NCBI GenBank assembly: GCA_036311565.1
Contig: JAXJPR010000009.1
Coordinates: 1-64,000 of the forward strand
Direction of reading: 5' to 3'
From: Fimousia sp036311565
Lineage (GTDB): Bacteria > Bacillota > Clostridia > Lachnospirales > Lachnospiraceae
Length of the DNA stretch: 64,000 nt
The notes below the pieces were generated by a model, which searched no databases, was not told where the DNA came from, and worked only from the letters and a program-made list of their open reading frames with translations. Positions 51,174 through 60,372 of the stretch are shown piece by piece; position 1 is the first letter of the stretch, and each line of letters begins with the position of its first letter. The position numbers and the translations under genes were made by a program.

Positions 51174-52055
51174 ATGAACGCCAATGCAACCTGTATCGCC
51201 TGTATGCTGAACAAGCAGGAAAAGCAAATTCGCCCTTTAAAAGATGAAGAAAAAAAATCACAATATATTCATGAAGTATTAAAACTTCTATACGACTATG
51301 GGCAGACACAGTCTTCTCCATGGCTGTATATGAAGATTGAAGATATATATACCAGATATTTTGATCCTGTCATCGATTATACGGCAATCAAGCATAAATA
51401 CAACCAGTTCATGCTATCCAAAGAATCTGTCATCGAAGCAAAAATCCGAACATCCGATGATCTCATCGCTTCCTGTATTCAATATGTTTGTGCTGGCAAT
51501 TATATTGATTTTGGTGCCATGAGCCAGGTAGACGATTCCATTTTAGATGAAATGCTTCAAAAAGCAGAATCAGAAACTCTGCCAGAAAATGAATTAAATC
51601 TTTTCAAAGATGAACTGGCTTCAGCAAAAGAATTAGTATATTTAACCGATAATTGTGGCGAAATCGTTATGGATAAACTTTTTATTAAAATATTAAAAGA
51701 AGTTTATCCCCATCTCAACATCACTGTCATTGTTCGTGGTGCTTTAGCCCTCAATGATGCAACTATGGAAGATGCACAAGAAATTGGCCTTACCGAGATT
51801 GCTTTTTGCATGGGAAATGGTTCCGCCCTTACTGGTACCGTATTAAATGCGATTAATGAAGAATCCAAAAATGCAATCAACCAGGCAGATATTATTATTT
51901 CCAAAGGCCAAGGGAATTTTGAAGGTCTTTATGGCGAAAATTTAAATCCATATTTTCTTTTCTTATGCAAATGTGAGTTATTTGTAAGAAGATTTGGATT
52001 AAAACAGTTTTCCACTGTTTTTGCACGAGAAGATCATATTCAGATTATATCATAA
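51174..52055 (+). CDS. DUF89/ARMT1-like metal-dependent phosphatase
   Basis: A 293-residue DUF89 protein. The N-terminal CIACMLNKQ gives the CxxC of this subfamily. The core shows LVYLTDNCGEIVMDKLFI with the metal-binding DN, IRTSDDLIASCIQYVCAGNY, and the Lys-containing IIISKGQGNFEGL. Family members remove damaged sugar or cofactor phosphates in a Mn- or Co-dependent way. It starts 10 nt after the metal ATPase, so it belongs to the same operon; why a metal pump needs it is not known. Confidence 0.9.
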   Translation: MNANATCIACMLNKQEKQIRPLKDEEKKSQYIHEVLKLLYDYGQTQSSPWLYMKIEDIYTRYFDPVIDYTAIKHKYNQFMLSKESVIEAKIRTSDDLIASCIQYVCAGNYIDFGAMSQVDDSILDEMLQKAESETLPENELNLFKDELASAKELVYLTDNCGEIVMDKLFIKILKEVYPHLNITVIVRGALALNDATMEDAQEIGLTEIAFCMGNGSALTGTVLNAINEESKNAINQADIIISKGQGNFEGLYGENLNPYFLFLCKCELFVRRFGLKQFSTVFAREDHIQIIS

Positions 52056-52058
52056 TGC

Positions 52059-52098
52059 AAAAAACCTAACCCACTAAAAAATCTGGGTTAGGTTTTTT
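52059..52098. terminator. bidirectional terminator after the metal operon
   Basis: AAAAAACCTAACCCA (52059-52073) pairs perfectly with TGGGTTAGGTTTTTT (52084-52098) over 15 bp, loop 10 nt. It serves the convergent DUF89 and AI-2E exporter genes. Confidence 0.93.
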
Positions 52099-52110
52099 AA
52101 TTTCTATTCA

Positions 52111-53289
52111 CTATGCTTCTAATTCAATTTCTTTCTTCTTTAAACGTTCATCCATCCATTTTCCAATCAAATACTGAATAACTGCAAACACCGGCACACC
52201 TAAGAACATTCCTACTGCTCCAAAATATGCACCTCCGACAATAATCGCCAGAAGAATGCTGATCGGGCGGACTCCTGTGGAATTACCAAGAATCTTAGGT
52301 CCTAAAATATAACCATCAAACTGCTGTAATAAAAACACCATAATACCGAATTTAATACCAGCATACGGACTGATAATTGCAGTTAAGAAAATTCCTGGGA
52401 TTGCTCCGATGAACGGACCAAAATACGGAATCATATTAGTGACTCCCACAATCAGACTGATCAACACAGTCAGCGGTAAATTTAGAAACGTCATTAAAAT
52501 AAAACATAAGATTCCAATAATCAAAGAATCAATGGCTTTTCCAGATAAGTATCTTGAAAAAATCTGATTACATTCCTTTAAAGTCAGAATAAAGTTGCGT
52601 GCCTGCGAAGTTGTAAAACTGGCATAGATGAATCTTTTTCCAGCATTTAATAATATTTTCTTATCCAAAGACAAATAGATAGAAATAATCACAGCAATAA
52701 AAATATTAAATACCATTTTAATTGCCTGCATAGACAAATCATACAACATCGGAATGGATTTTCCCATAAATGTCTCTAAATAATTATAGACCTTTGGCAA
52801 ATTCTGATTTAAAAATACATTAATAGCACCCGGTGTACTTAGATTTTGTCCTCTCTTTGTTAAATTGTTCACTTTGTCCATAATAGAATTATAGATATCC
52901 GGAATTGAAGTCGTTAATTCTGCAATACTATTAATCACTTGAGGAATGACAAAGGTCAGGCAGATTCCTAAAATTCCAAGCACGATCATATAAGATAAAA
53001 CGATTGATAAAATCTTAAAAAATTTCTTTCGTTTCACATGCAGCTTTTTTTTAAACAACGAATTATAAAATAAATTAATAAACGGATTCATCATATAAGC
53101 AATTAAAAGTCCCACCAGAAACGGTGACATAACTCCAATAAATCGCTTGATAATATCTAATGTCACTGCTAAATCAAATACAATCCGAAATATAATACAT
53201 CCGATTACGATAACAAAGATGGAATAGATTGAAATCGTAAAATATTTGCTATTCCATTCAAACTTATGTTTCTTTCCTTTTGTGCTCAC
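52111..53289 (-). CDS. AI-2E family (PerM/YhhT-like) transporter
   Basis: A 392-residue protein with about eight membrane helices, typical of the AI-2E family exporters. Signatures are PFLVGLLIAYMMNPFINLFY near residue 60, MIPYFGPFIGAIPGIFLTAI near 290, and GVRPISILLAIIVGGAYFG with the conserved Gly-rich helix. Known members export AI-2 or act in Na+/H+ exchange; the cargo here is not known. It lies 18 nt after the SorC-type regulator and is probably co-transcribed with it. Confidence 0.92.
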   Translation of the reverse strand: MSTKGKKHKFEWNSKYFTISIYSIFVIVIGCIIFRIVFDLAVTLDIIKRFIGVMSPFLVGLLIAYMMNPFINLFYNSLFKKKLHVKRKKFFKILSIVLSYMIVLGILGICLTFVIPQVINSIAELTTSIPDIYNSIMDKVNNLTKRGQNLSTPGAINVFLNQNLPKVYNYLETFMGKSIPMLYDLSMQAIKMVFNIFIAVIISIYLSLDKKILLNAGKRFIYASFTTSQARNFILTLKECNQIFSRYLSGKAIDSLIIGILCFILMTFLNLPLTVLISLIVGVTNMIPYFGPFIGAIPGIFLTAIISPYAGIKFGIMVFLLQQFDGYILGPKILGNSTGVRPISILLAIIVGGAYFGAVGMFLGVPVFAVIQYLIGKWMDERLKKKEIELEA

Positions 53290-53307
53290 ATTCTCCCCTC
53301 CTTTTAT

Positions 53308-54264
53308 CTAAAGCAATGCTTCTGCTGTCATACTATCCGTAATCAGCACATTGATGATATTACAATTTAAAGCTCCTTTTATAGCTGAAACTCTGTCTTT
53401 TCCATAGGCAATCCCTATACGCAATGGAATTTTCATTAATTGTTCTCTGGAAATTCCAATGGTATATCCCTGTATATCGGTATCCAAAAATGTTCCATCT
53501 TCACAAAAAAAATTTCCAAGCACTTCTCCTGCTCCTCCAGCCTCTTGCAGCTGTTTCATATTTTCTAAAGATAACACACCTGACTTTACGATTGAAGCCT
53601 GTTCTGACAATTGACCAATTGGAAGCAGACCGATATCTGCCTGTTTTGTCATTTTGATCACTCGTGAAATCAATGGGTCATCTTCTAAAATCTTTTTTGC
53701 TTCTAAACTAGATACATACATTGGAGCCGGAAGCTGATATCCAATTCCTTTTAATATTTCTGCCAGTTCCATAGCATATAAATTTGCATGGTTTTTTTGA
53801 AGCAGATAATCTGCTTCGTTAGAAATAGCCGTTCCAACAAATGGGACCACTTTTATATCCTTTACATGAAAAGGCAGTTGTTTTTGCGTCTTCTTTAATT
53901 GTTCAATAAAGCTTCCTATGGTCAATCCCCATGTAATACCTAATGTCATATGATTTTTCAAAACACGAAATAAATATCTTACAGCTTCATGATTGACTTT
54001 TTCCTGAATATTTTCTCCTCTTTCTACTGAAGCAATAACCGATTCGGTCAGACCATAGCATCGTTCTATTTTTTCCTCTAATACATGCTGGGAATTTTTA
54101 GGATGATGAATATGAATCGTCACATGACCTTCCTGCTTTGCTTTAAAAATAGTACGGCATATAGTTGCTCTGGATACATTCATCTTTTTGGCAATTTCTG
54201 CCTGAGACATTTCATCTGTATAATACATTTCCAATACACGGAACATAAACCGTTCATTTTCCAT
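53308..54264 (-). CDS. SorC/DeoR-family sugar-binding transcriptional regulator
   Basis: A 318-residue SorC-type regulator. The N-terminal helix-turn-helix is EMSQAEIAKKMNVSRATICR. The C-terminal effector domain shares the sugar-phosphate isomerase fold, with LGITWGLTIGSFIEQL, VVPFVGTAISNEAD, ADIGLLPIGQLSEQ and IGIAYGKDRVSAIKGAL. Such proteins are induced by phosphorylated sugars. The start at 54264 follows CGGAGG. Its promoter lies back to back with that of galE, so it could control galE as well as itself and the exporter. Confidence 0.92.
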   Translation of the reverse strand: MENERFMFRVLEMYYTDEMSQAEIAKKMNVSRATICRTIFKAKQEGHVTIHIHHPKNSQHVLEEKIERCYGLTESVIASVERGENIQEKVNHEAVRYLFRVLKNHMTLGITWGLTIGSFIEQLKKTQKQLPFHVKDIKVVPFVGTAISNEADYLLQKNHANLYAMELAEILKGIGYQLPAPMYVSSLEAKKILEDDPLISRVIKMTKQADIGLLPIGQLSEQASIVKSGVLSLENMKQLQEAGGAGEVLGNFFCEDGTFLDTDIQGYTIGISREQLMKIPLRIGIAYGKDRVSAIKGALNCNIINVLITDSMTAEALL

Positions 54265-54323
54265 AATATGCCTCCGTTTCCTATATAATTGTGAAATTTT
54301 TTTCATCCTTTGAACATAATTTA

Positions 54324-54352
54324 ATTATATGACAATAATTATTAGAAGTCAA
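54324..54352 (-). promoter_or_regulatory. promoter of the SorC regulator/AI-2E exporter operon
   Basis: Reading left: TTGACT (54347-54352), exactly 17 bp, perfect TATAAT (54324-54329). It abuts the galE -35. Confidence 0.78.
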
Positions 54353-54381
54353 TGGAACTCCGATTTTAAATAGTGTATAAT
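54353..54381 (+). promoter_or_regulatory. promoter of galE
   Basis: TGGAAC (54353-54358), 17-bp spacer, perfect TATAAT (54376-54381). Its -35 starts at the base next to the -35 of the divergent SorC promoter. Confidence 0.65.
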
Positions 54382-54428
54382 AGTTTTAACATATAGATTT
54401 TAAATGAGTTTTCAGGAGGTAAATAATT

Positions 54429-55442
54429 ATGGCAATTTTAGTAACAGGAGGGGCTGGATACATTGGAAGTCACACCTGTGTTGAATTATTAAATGCTGGT
54501 TATGATGTTGTCGTTGCTGATAATCTTTGCAATTCCTGCGAAGAAGCTTTAAAAAGAGTGCAGGAAATCACAGGAAAAGTATTAACATTTTATCATCTGG
54601 ATATACGCGACAAGGAAGGGCTTACACAGCTTTTCGAACAAGAATCCATTGACGCAGTCATTCATTTTGCCGGATTAAAAGCAGTAGGGGAGTCTGTACA
54701 AAAACCAATGTTATATTATCAAAATAATGTTTATGGTACCTTAATCCTTTGCGAAGTCATGAACACTTTTGGTATTAAAAATATTGTGTTCAGTTCTTCT
54801 GCAACTGTTTATGGCAGTCCAAAAACAGTTCCAATTTTAGAAGATTTCCCACTTTCTGTCACAAATCCTTATGGAAGAACAAAACTCATGCTAGAAGAAA
54901 TCCTACAGGATTTTCATACTGCTGATCCGGAATGGAATGTCATCTTACTTCGTTACTTTAATCCAATCGGAGCTCACAAAAGCGGCCGCATTGGTGAAAA
55001 TCCAAAAGGCATTCCAAACAACCTTATGCCTTACATTACTCAGGTAGCAGTAGGCAAGTTAGATTATCTTGGCGTATTTGGTGATGACTATGATACCATT
55101 GATGGAAGTGGTGTCCGCGATTACATCCACGTTGTTGATCTAGCACTTGGACATGTAAAAGCAATTGAAAAACTAAAAGAAAAACAAGGAGTTCTGATTT
55201 ATAATCTTGGAACTGGAAACGGCTACAGTGTTCTTCAGATGGTAAAAGCTTTTGAAGAAGCATCCGGACAAAAAATCCCTTATGTTATCAAACCCCGCCG
55301 TGCAGGAGATATTGCGACCTGCTATGCAGATTCATCCAAAGCAAAAAAAGAACTCGGCTGGAAAGCACGTTATGAATTAAAAGAAATGTGTGAAGATTCA
55401 TGGAGATGGCAAAAGAATAATCCAAATGGATATGAAGACTAA
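54429..55442 (+). CDS. galE: UDP-glucose 4-epimerase
   Basis: A 337-residue extended short-chain dehydrogenase that interconverts UDP-glucose and UDP-galactose. The NAD loop is ILVTGGAGYIGSHTCVELL; the active-site Ser is in VFSSSATVYGSPK and the YxxxK is NPYGRTKLMLEEIL. RYFNPIGAHKSGRIGE and GTGNGYSVLQMVKAFE are GalE-typical. AGGAGG precedes the ATG. It stands alone, with its own promoter and a strong terminator. Confidence 0.97.
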   Translation: MAILVTGGAGYIGSHTCVELLNAGYDVVVADNLCNSCEEALKRVQEITGKVLTFYHLDIRDKEGLTQLFEQESIDAVIHFAGLKAVGESVQKPMLYYQNNVYGTLILCEVMNTFGIKNIVFSSSATVYGSPKTVPILEDFPLSVTNPYGRTKLMLEEILQDFHTADPEWNVILLRYFNPIGAHKSGRIGENPKGIPNNLMPYITQVAVGKLDYLGVFGDDYDTIDGSGVRDYIHVVDLALGHVKAIEKLKEKQGVLIYNLGTGNGYSVLQMVKAFEEASGQKIPYVIKPRRAGDIATCYADSSKAKKELGWKARYELKEMCEDSWRWQKNNPNGYED

Positions 55443-55453
55443 TAAATGGGGAA

Positions 55454-55488
55454 AGAGGCTGCTTTCGCAGCCTCTTATATATATTTTT
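55454..55488 (+). terminator. terminator after galE
   Basis: AGAGGCTGC pairs with GCAGCCTCT (55454-55462 with 55467-55475), 4-nt loop, then a T-rich tail. Confidence 0.92.
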
Positions 55489-55494
55489 ATTTTT

Positions 55495-56400
55495 TTATAC
55501 CGCTTGTTTTTTTAAAGACTGAAAATTCTTACTTTCATATTCTTTCATTAGCTCTTCCAACAAATCTGCAACCCCTTCATCCATATTGGTTCCGCAGACT
55601 TCCTTTGCAGTCAGTTTTATTTCTGGTGTCGCATTTCCGACGGCTATGGTCCTTCCCAATGGAAGTTCTAACATGGACCGATCATTTTCACTATCACCAA
55701 CTGCCAGAATTTCCTGTTTTGAAATTCCTTTCCTGCTTGCATAGCTTAATAATGCAAGTCCTTTTTTGGCATTTTTATGTGTCAATTCTATATCATGATC
55801 AGATGTATGCGTCATTTCCACATCAGAAAGCTGTTTACATGCTTTTCTTACTCTTCCCAGACGTTCTGTATTTAAACTGCAGCTGCATATTTTATAGATT
55901 TCCACATCGGAATCAAACAGCCTTCCAGCACCATCAAAATGTACTACCTGGTCAAATAATATCTTTAAATCATTTCCTGTCCGGAAATATACCTTTCCCT
56001 CTTTTTTCGAAGCGGGCAGCACTTGTTCATGATAATACTTTGCAACATCAAAAGGAGGTACAATTGCTACTTTTCCAATATTCGTATAGAGATCTACATA
56101 CATATCATATTGATCAAAGATATCTATAATTTTTTGTGCAAGCGGCTTTGGAATCATGTGTTGTTCTAATATATCGCCATATCGATCATAAATTGCCGCT
56201 CCTCCGGCACAAATTACATCACAACTAATCCCGGCATCGTCTAATTCTTTTTTCGCACTGGTATACTCTCTTCCTGTATTAACAACAAAACATCCGCCTA
56301 ATTCCTGAAATCTTAAAATTGCGCGTTTTGTACGTTCGGAGATACGGCTCCAATTATCTAATAATGTTCCATCCATATCTGACGAAAATAATCGAATCAT
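55495..56400 (-). CDS. Cof-type HAD-superfamily phosphatase
   Basis: A 301-residue Cof-type HAD. Motif I is FSSDMDGTLLDNWSRIS, motif II VVNTGREYTSA, and motif III/IV ILAVGDSENDRSMLELPLG. The conserved Lys is in HKNAKKGLALLSYA. The cap (IIB) lies between. As with the copy at 6521-7321, it probably acts on a sugar phosphate or cofactor phosphate, unknown which. It is divergent from pncB. Confidence 0.88.
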   Translation of the reverse strand: MIRLFSSDMDGTLLDNWSRISERTKRAILRFQELGGCFVVNTGREYTSAKKELDDAGISCDVICAGGAAIYDRYGDILEQHMIPKPLAQKIIDIFDQYDMYVDLYTNIGKVAIVPPFDVAKYYHEQVLPASKKEGKVYFRTGNDLKILFDQVVHFDGAGRLFDSDVEIYKICSCSLNTERLGRVRKACKQLSDVEMTHTSDHDIELTHKNAKKGLALLSYASRKGISKQEILAVGDSENDRSMLELPLGRTIAVGNATPEIKLTAKEVCGTNMDEGVADLLEELMKEYESKNFQSLKKQAV

Positions 56401-56481
56401 CTTCTTCCCTCCTATTCACACCCTTACCTTAACACTCAAATACCAAATTTATATGAACAGAATGTAAATAAAAGATGAATG

Positions 56482-56510
56482 TTGGTTTCGATAAAAATTT
56501 GTGATATAAT
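56482..56510 (+). promoter_or_regulatory. promoter of pncB
   Basis: TTGGTT (56482-56487), 17-bp spacer, perfect TATAAT (56505-56510), about 50 nt before pncB. Confidence 0.65.
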
Positions 56511-56561
56511 TAAGTTTCAAGTAAAGAATTGATTTAATACCCAGATAAAGGAGAAAAGGTT

Positions 56562-58010
56562 ATGGTTGCGCAAAACTTAACACTACTTACGGATTTATAT
56601 GAGTTAACAATGATGCAGGGTTATTATAAGTCCGGAGAGAATGAATCCGTGATTTTTGATGTATTTTATCGAAGCAATCCATCCGGCAGTGGGTATGCCA
56701 TCGCCTGCGGCCTGGAACAAGTCATTGACTACATTAAAAATCTATCTTTCTCTTATGATGATATTGACTATTTACGTGGACTTGGGATCTTCGATGAAGA
56801 TTTCTTAGAATATCTGGCAGGATATCATTTCACCGGTGATATTTATGCGATTCCAGAAGGAACTGTCGTATTCCCAAAAGAACCACTCTTAAAAGTAATT
56901 GCTCCAATTATGGAAGCACAGTTGATCGAAACTGCAATTTTGAATATTATTAATCACCAGAGTCTGATTGCCACAAAAGCATCTCGCGTATGCTATGCAG
57001 CAGATGGCGATGGAGTTATGGAATTTGGTCTTCGCCGCGCCCAGGGACCAGATGCTGGAACTTTAGGAGCAAGAGCTGCCATGATTGGTGGATGTGTAGG
57101 TACTTCAAATGTCCTTGCCGGACAACTTTTTGATGTCCCTGTACTGGGAACCCACGCTCACAGCTGGATTATGAGTTTTAAAGATGAATATACTGCTTTT
57201 AAGACCTACGCTAATATGTATCCAGATGCATGCACCCTCTTAGTTGATACTTATGACACTTTAAATTCTGGTGTTCCAAACGCAATCCGTGTCTTTAAAG
57301 AAATGAAAGAAGCTGGCATTCATTCTAAATCTTATGGAATCCGTTTGGATAGCGGTGATCTGGCCTATATTTCAAAACAGGCCCGCAAGATGCTGGATGA
57401 AGCTGGTTTCCATGATGCTGTCATTGCTGCATCTAGTGATTTGGATGAATATCTGATTAACAGTCTAAAGACTCAGGGGGCTGCTATTTCTTCCTGGGGA
57501 GTTGGTACTAATTTAATTACTTCTGCTGATTGTCCTGCATTTGGTGGTGTTTACAAATTAGCCGCTTTAAAACCTGCAGATTGTGATGAATTTATTCCAA
57601 AAATCAAAATTTCTGAAAACCCAATTAAAGTTACAAATCCTGGTAACAAAACCGTTTATCGTATCTACGACAAAGAAAGCGGTAAAATCAAAGCTGACTT
57701 AATCTGTCTAGTCGGAGAAACTTATGATCCAACACAGGATCTTCTGATCTTCGATCCTGTATACACATGGAAAAAATCTATTATCAAAGGCGGTACTTAT
57801 ACGATCCGTGAGATTATTGAACCAGTCTTTATTAAAGGACAGTGTGTATACAATTCTCCATCTACGATGGAAATCCGTTCCTACTGCCAGGAGGAACTAA
57901 ATACTTTATGGGATGAGACCAGACGTCTCATAAATCCTAAAGAAGTATATGTAGATTTATCTCAGCCATTGTTTGATTTACGCAATGAATTGCTGAATGC
58001 AAAAAAATAA
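56562..58010 (+). CDS. pncB: nicotinate phosphoribosyltransferase
   Basis: A 482-residue enzyme of the NAD salvage route, making nicotinate mononucleotide from nicotinate and PRPP with ATP. TLLTDLYELTMMQGYYKSGE opens it, the phosphorylated His is in LGTHAHSWIMSF, FGLRRAQGPDAG and GIRLDSGDLAYI are family signatures, and SSWGVGTNLITS binds phosphate. AAAGGAG precedes the ATG. malQ follows 39 nt later and plsC directly after, without a terminator between. Confidence 0.96.
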   Translation: MVAQNLTLLTDLYELTMMQGYYKSGENESVIFDVFYRSNPSGSGYAIACGLEQVIDYIKNLSFSYDDIDYLRGLGIFDEDFLEYLAGYHFTGDIYAIPEGTVVFPKEPLLKVIAPIMEAQLIETAILNIINHQSLIATKASRVCYAADGDGVMEFGLRRAQGPDAGTLGARAAMIGGCVGTSNVLAGQLFDVPVLGTHAHSWIMSFKDEYTAFKTYANMYPDACTLLVDTYDTLNSGVPNAIRVFKEMKEAGIHSKSYGIRLDSGDLAYISKQARKMLDEAGFHDAVIAASSDLDEYLINSLKTQGAAISSWGVGTNLITSADCPAFGGVYKLAALKPADCDEFIPKIKISENPIKVTNPGNKTVYRIYDKESGKIKADLICLVGETYDPTQDLLIFDPVYTWKKSIIKGGTYTIREIIEPVFIKGQCVYNSPSTMEIRSYCQEELNTLWDETRRLINPKEVYVDLSQPLFDLRNELLNAKK

Positions 58011-58049
58011 TGACATTCTTAAAATTATCATACAAGGAGAAACACATAT

Positions 58050-59561
58050 ATGACAAAAAAGAAAGTATATCCAAGACTCTCTGGAATTTTGCTTCATCCT
58101 ACTTCTCTTCCAGGCCCATATGGAATCGGAGACTTAGGTCCTGAAGCATATGAATTTGTAAACAACTTAAAAAGCAGCGGGCAAAAATTATGGCAGGTAC
58201 TTCCATTAGGACCTGTTGGAGACAGTAACTCTCCTTATCAGTCTTATTCCAGTTTTGCAGGAGAACCACTGATTATCAGTCCTGATTTATTAGTAGAGGA
58301 TCAGCTTTTATATCCTGAAGACTTATCTGGAATTCCTGATCTTCCATATGGCTACGTAGACTATAATGCAGTAAGAGCCTACAAACGTCCATTACTTCAA
58401 AAAGCTCTTGACCACTTTTTACTTCTGCCAGAAGAACATCCATTAAAAGCTGAATATAAAGCATTCTGCGAAAAAGAATCTGAATGGCTGGTTGATTATT
58501 GTATGTTTATGGCAATCTTACGTGAAAATGATTATAAAGCCTGGTATGATTGGGAACCATCTATTCGTAAAGGAAACAAAACTGCAAAGAACAAATGGAT
58601 GAAGATGGAATCCGTACAAAGAGAATATACTTATCAGACATTTATTCAGTTTATTTTCTTCCGCCAATGGGCAAATTTAAAAGCTTATGCCAATGAACAG
58701 GGAATTTCTATTATTGGTGATATCCCTATCTTTGTTGCTGCCAACAGTGCAGATGCATGGGGAAATAAAAAATTATTTAAGTTGGACAAAGATGGTCATC
58801 CAACTTCTGTAGCCGGAGTTCCACCTGATTATTTTAGTGAAACAGGACAGCTATGGGGGAATCCACTTTATAAATGGAATATTCACAAGAAAGATCGTTA
58901 TTCCTGGTGGATGAGCCGTATCCGTGCCCAATTAGTAAAATATGACTACGTACGCATTGACCATTTCCGTGCTTTTGATGAATACTGGGAAGTTCCTGCT
59001 ACTGCAGAAACAGCAATGGAAGGAAAATGGATGCCTGGACCAAAAGCAGACTTTTTCAATGTGATGAAAGAAGAATTAGGCGATGATCTTCCTATTATTG
59101 CAGAAGATTTGGGAATGATTACTCAGTCTGTACTTGATCTTCGTGATCAGTTCGATCTTCCTGGAATGAAGATTTTACAGTTTGCCTTTGAAAATACTGA
59201 AGATAACGATTTTCTTCCTTATAATTATTCCAGCAACAGTATCTGTTATACGGGAACTCACGATAATGATACAAGCACCGGTTGGTATCATTCTGCTTCT
59301 GAAGCATCAAAAGATAAAATCCGCCGTTATTTGAGCACCGATGGAAGTCACATTAGCTGGGATATGATCCGTTGTGCATTTTCTTCTGTTTCACGCATGG
59401 CAATCATCCCAATTCAGGATATTTTTGAAGAAGGAAGCGATCGCAGAATGAATATTCCAGGCGTTGCTAACGGCAACTGGGGTTATCGTTATTATAAAGA
59501 GCAATTCCACGACGGCTTAAAACAAGGACTTCGTGAAATGGCCGAAATTTATGGAAGGTAA
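58050..59561 (+). CDS. malQ: 4-alpha-glucanotransferase (amylomaltase)
   Basis: A 503-residue GH77 enzyme that moves alpha-1,4-glucan segments between maltodextrins. LLHPTSLPGPYGIGDLGPEA opens it; the nucleophile Asp is in VRIDHFRAFDEYWEVP, the acid Glu in PIIAEDLGMIT, and the third carboxylate in YTGTHDNDTSTGWY. The length is normal. AAGGAG precedes the ATG. No maltodextrin transporter or phosphorylase is in the window. Confidence 0.96.
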   Translation: MTKKKVYPRLSGILLHPTSLPGPYGIGDLGPEAYEFVNNLKSSGQKLWQVLPLGPVGDSNSPYQSYSSFAGEPLIISPDLLVEDQLLYPEDLSGIPDLPYGYVDYNAVRAYKRPLLQKALDHFLLLPEEHPLKAEYKAFCEKESEWLVDYCMFMAILRENDYKAWYDWEPSIRKGNKTAKNKWMKMESVQREYTYQTFIQFIFFRQWANLKAYANEQGISIIGDIPIFVAANSADAWGNKKLFKLDKDGHPTSVAGVPPDYFSETGQLWGNPLYKWNIHKKDRYSWWMSRIRAQLVKYDYVRIDHFRAFDEYWEVPATAETAMEGKWMPGPKADFFNVMKEELGDDLPIIAEDLGMITQSVLDLRDQFDLPGMKILQFAFENTEDNDFLPYNYSSNSICYTGTHDNDTSTGWYHSASEASKDKIRRYLSTDGSHISWDMIRCAFSSVSRMAIIPIQDIFEEGSDRRMNIPGVANGNWGYRYYKEQFHDGLKQGLREMAEIYGR

Positions 59562-59566
59562 AAATT

Positions 59567-60298
59567 ATGATTCGAATCACACTTGTACTCGGTTATTTAT
59601 TTCTCTTTTTAGTATTTACCTGCCCTTATTATTTTATCTATCGAAAATGGGATAAGAAGGGGATGTCAAGAAAACGCTATGAATCTGCAGCAAAGAAGGT
59701 ACATAATGCTTTTGGTAAATGTCTATCCCTTGCTGGTGCTGATATTATTGTAGACGGTCTTTCTAATATTCCAGAAAATCAGGCTGTTTTATATGTTGGA
59801 AATCATAGCAGTTATTTTGATATTCTGGCTTTATTTCATGAGATTCCTGGAGGTGCTGGATTTGTTGCAAAAGATGATATGGCAAAGATTCCTCTTTTAA
59901 ATAAATGGATGACATTTATCAACTGTCTTTTTATTAACCGAAAAGATGTAAAAGAGGGCATGACTACCATAAAGCAGGCAGCACAGTACTTAAAAGATGG
60001 CTATTCTATGGTCATTTTCCCAGAGGGAACCAGAAATCAAGATCCAGAACCTCATGAATTTAAAGAGGGAAGCTTACGAATTGCATCAATGGCAAAGGCT
60101 CCTATCATTCCTGTGGCAATTTCTGGTACTGCCGACCTTTTGGAGAATAATCCTGGTTTTCGTACCTATCCTGCTACAGTACACATTACTTTTGGCAATC
60201 CAATCTATATGAATGATCTTCCTCGTGCTGAGAAAAAGCATTTAGGTGCAACAATCCGCCAGTGGATTATTGATACAAGAAAAACTCATATTTCTTAA
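59567..60298 (+). CDS. plsC: 1-acyl-sn-glycerol-3-phosphate acyltransferase
   Basis: A 243-residue membrane-associated acyltransferase forming phosphatidic acid. An N-terminal membrane segment (LVLGYLFLFLVFTCPYYFI) precedes the catalytic HxxxxD in VGNHSSYFDIL near residue 80, the FINRKDVKEGM block, and the glycerophosphate-binding VIFPEGTRNQDP near 145. It starts 5 nt after malQ stops, with GGAAGG as site, so it is co-transcribed. Confidence 0.93.
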   Translation: MIRITLVLGYLFLFLVFTCPYYFIYRKWDKKGMSRKRYESAAKKVHNAFGKCLSLAGADIIVDGLSNIPENQAVLYVGNHSSYFDILALFHEIPGGAGFVAKDDMAKIPLLNKWMTFINCLFINRKDVKEGMTTIKQAAQYLKDGYSMVIFPEGTRNQDPEPHEFKEGSLRIASMAKAPIIPVAISGTADLLENNPGFRTYPATVHITFGNPIYMNDLPRAEKKHLGATIRQWIIDTRKTHIS

Positions 60299-60372
60299 AA
60301 AATAGTTTCATTCTTTGAATATTAGTGATATACTTAAAAAGAATGTAAGTAAATACGTAGGAGGAAGATTAT

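Noticed and set aside
55446..56129. 227-residue ORF on the + strand
   Set aside because: Antisense shadow of the Cof-type phosphatase; the apparent protein is low-complexity and has no start site signal.
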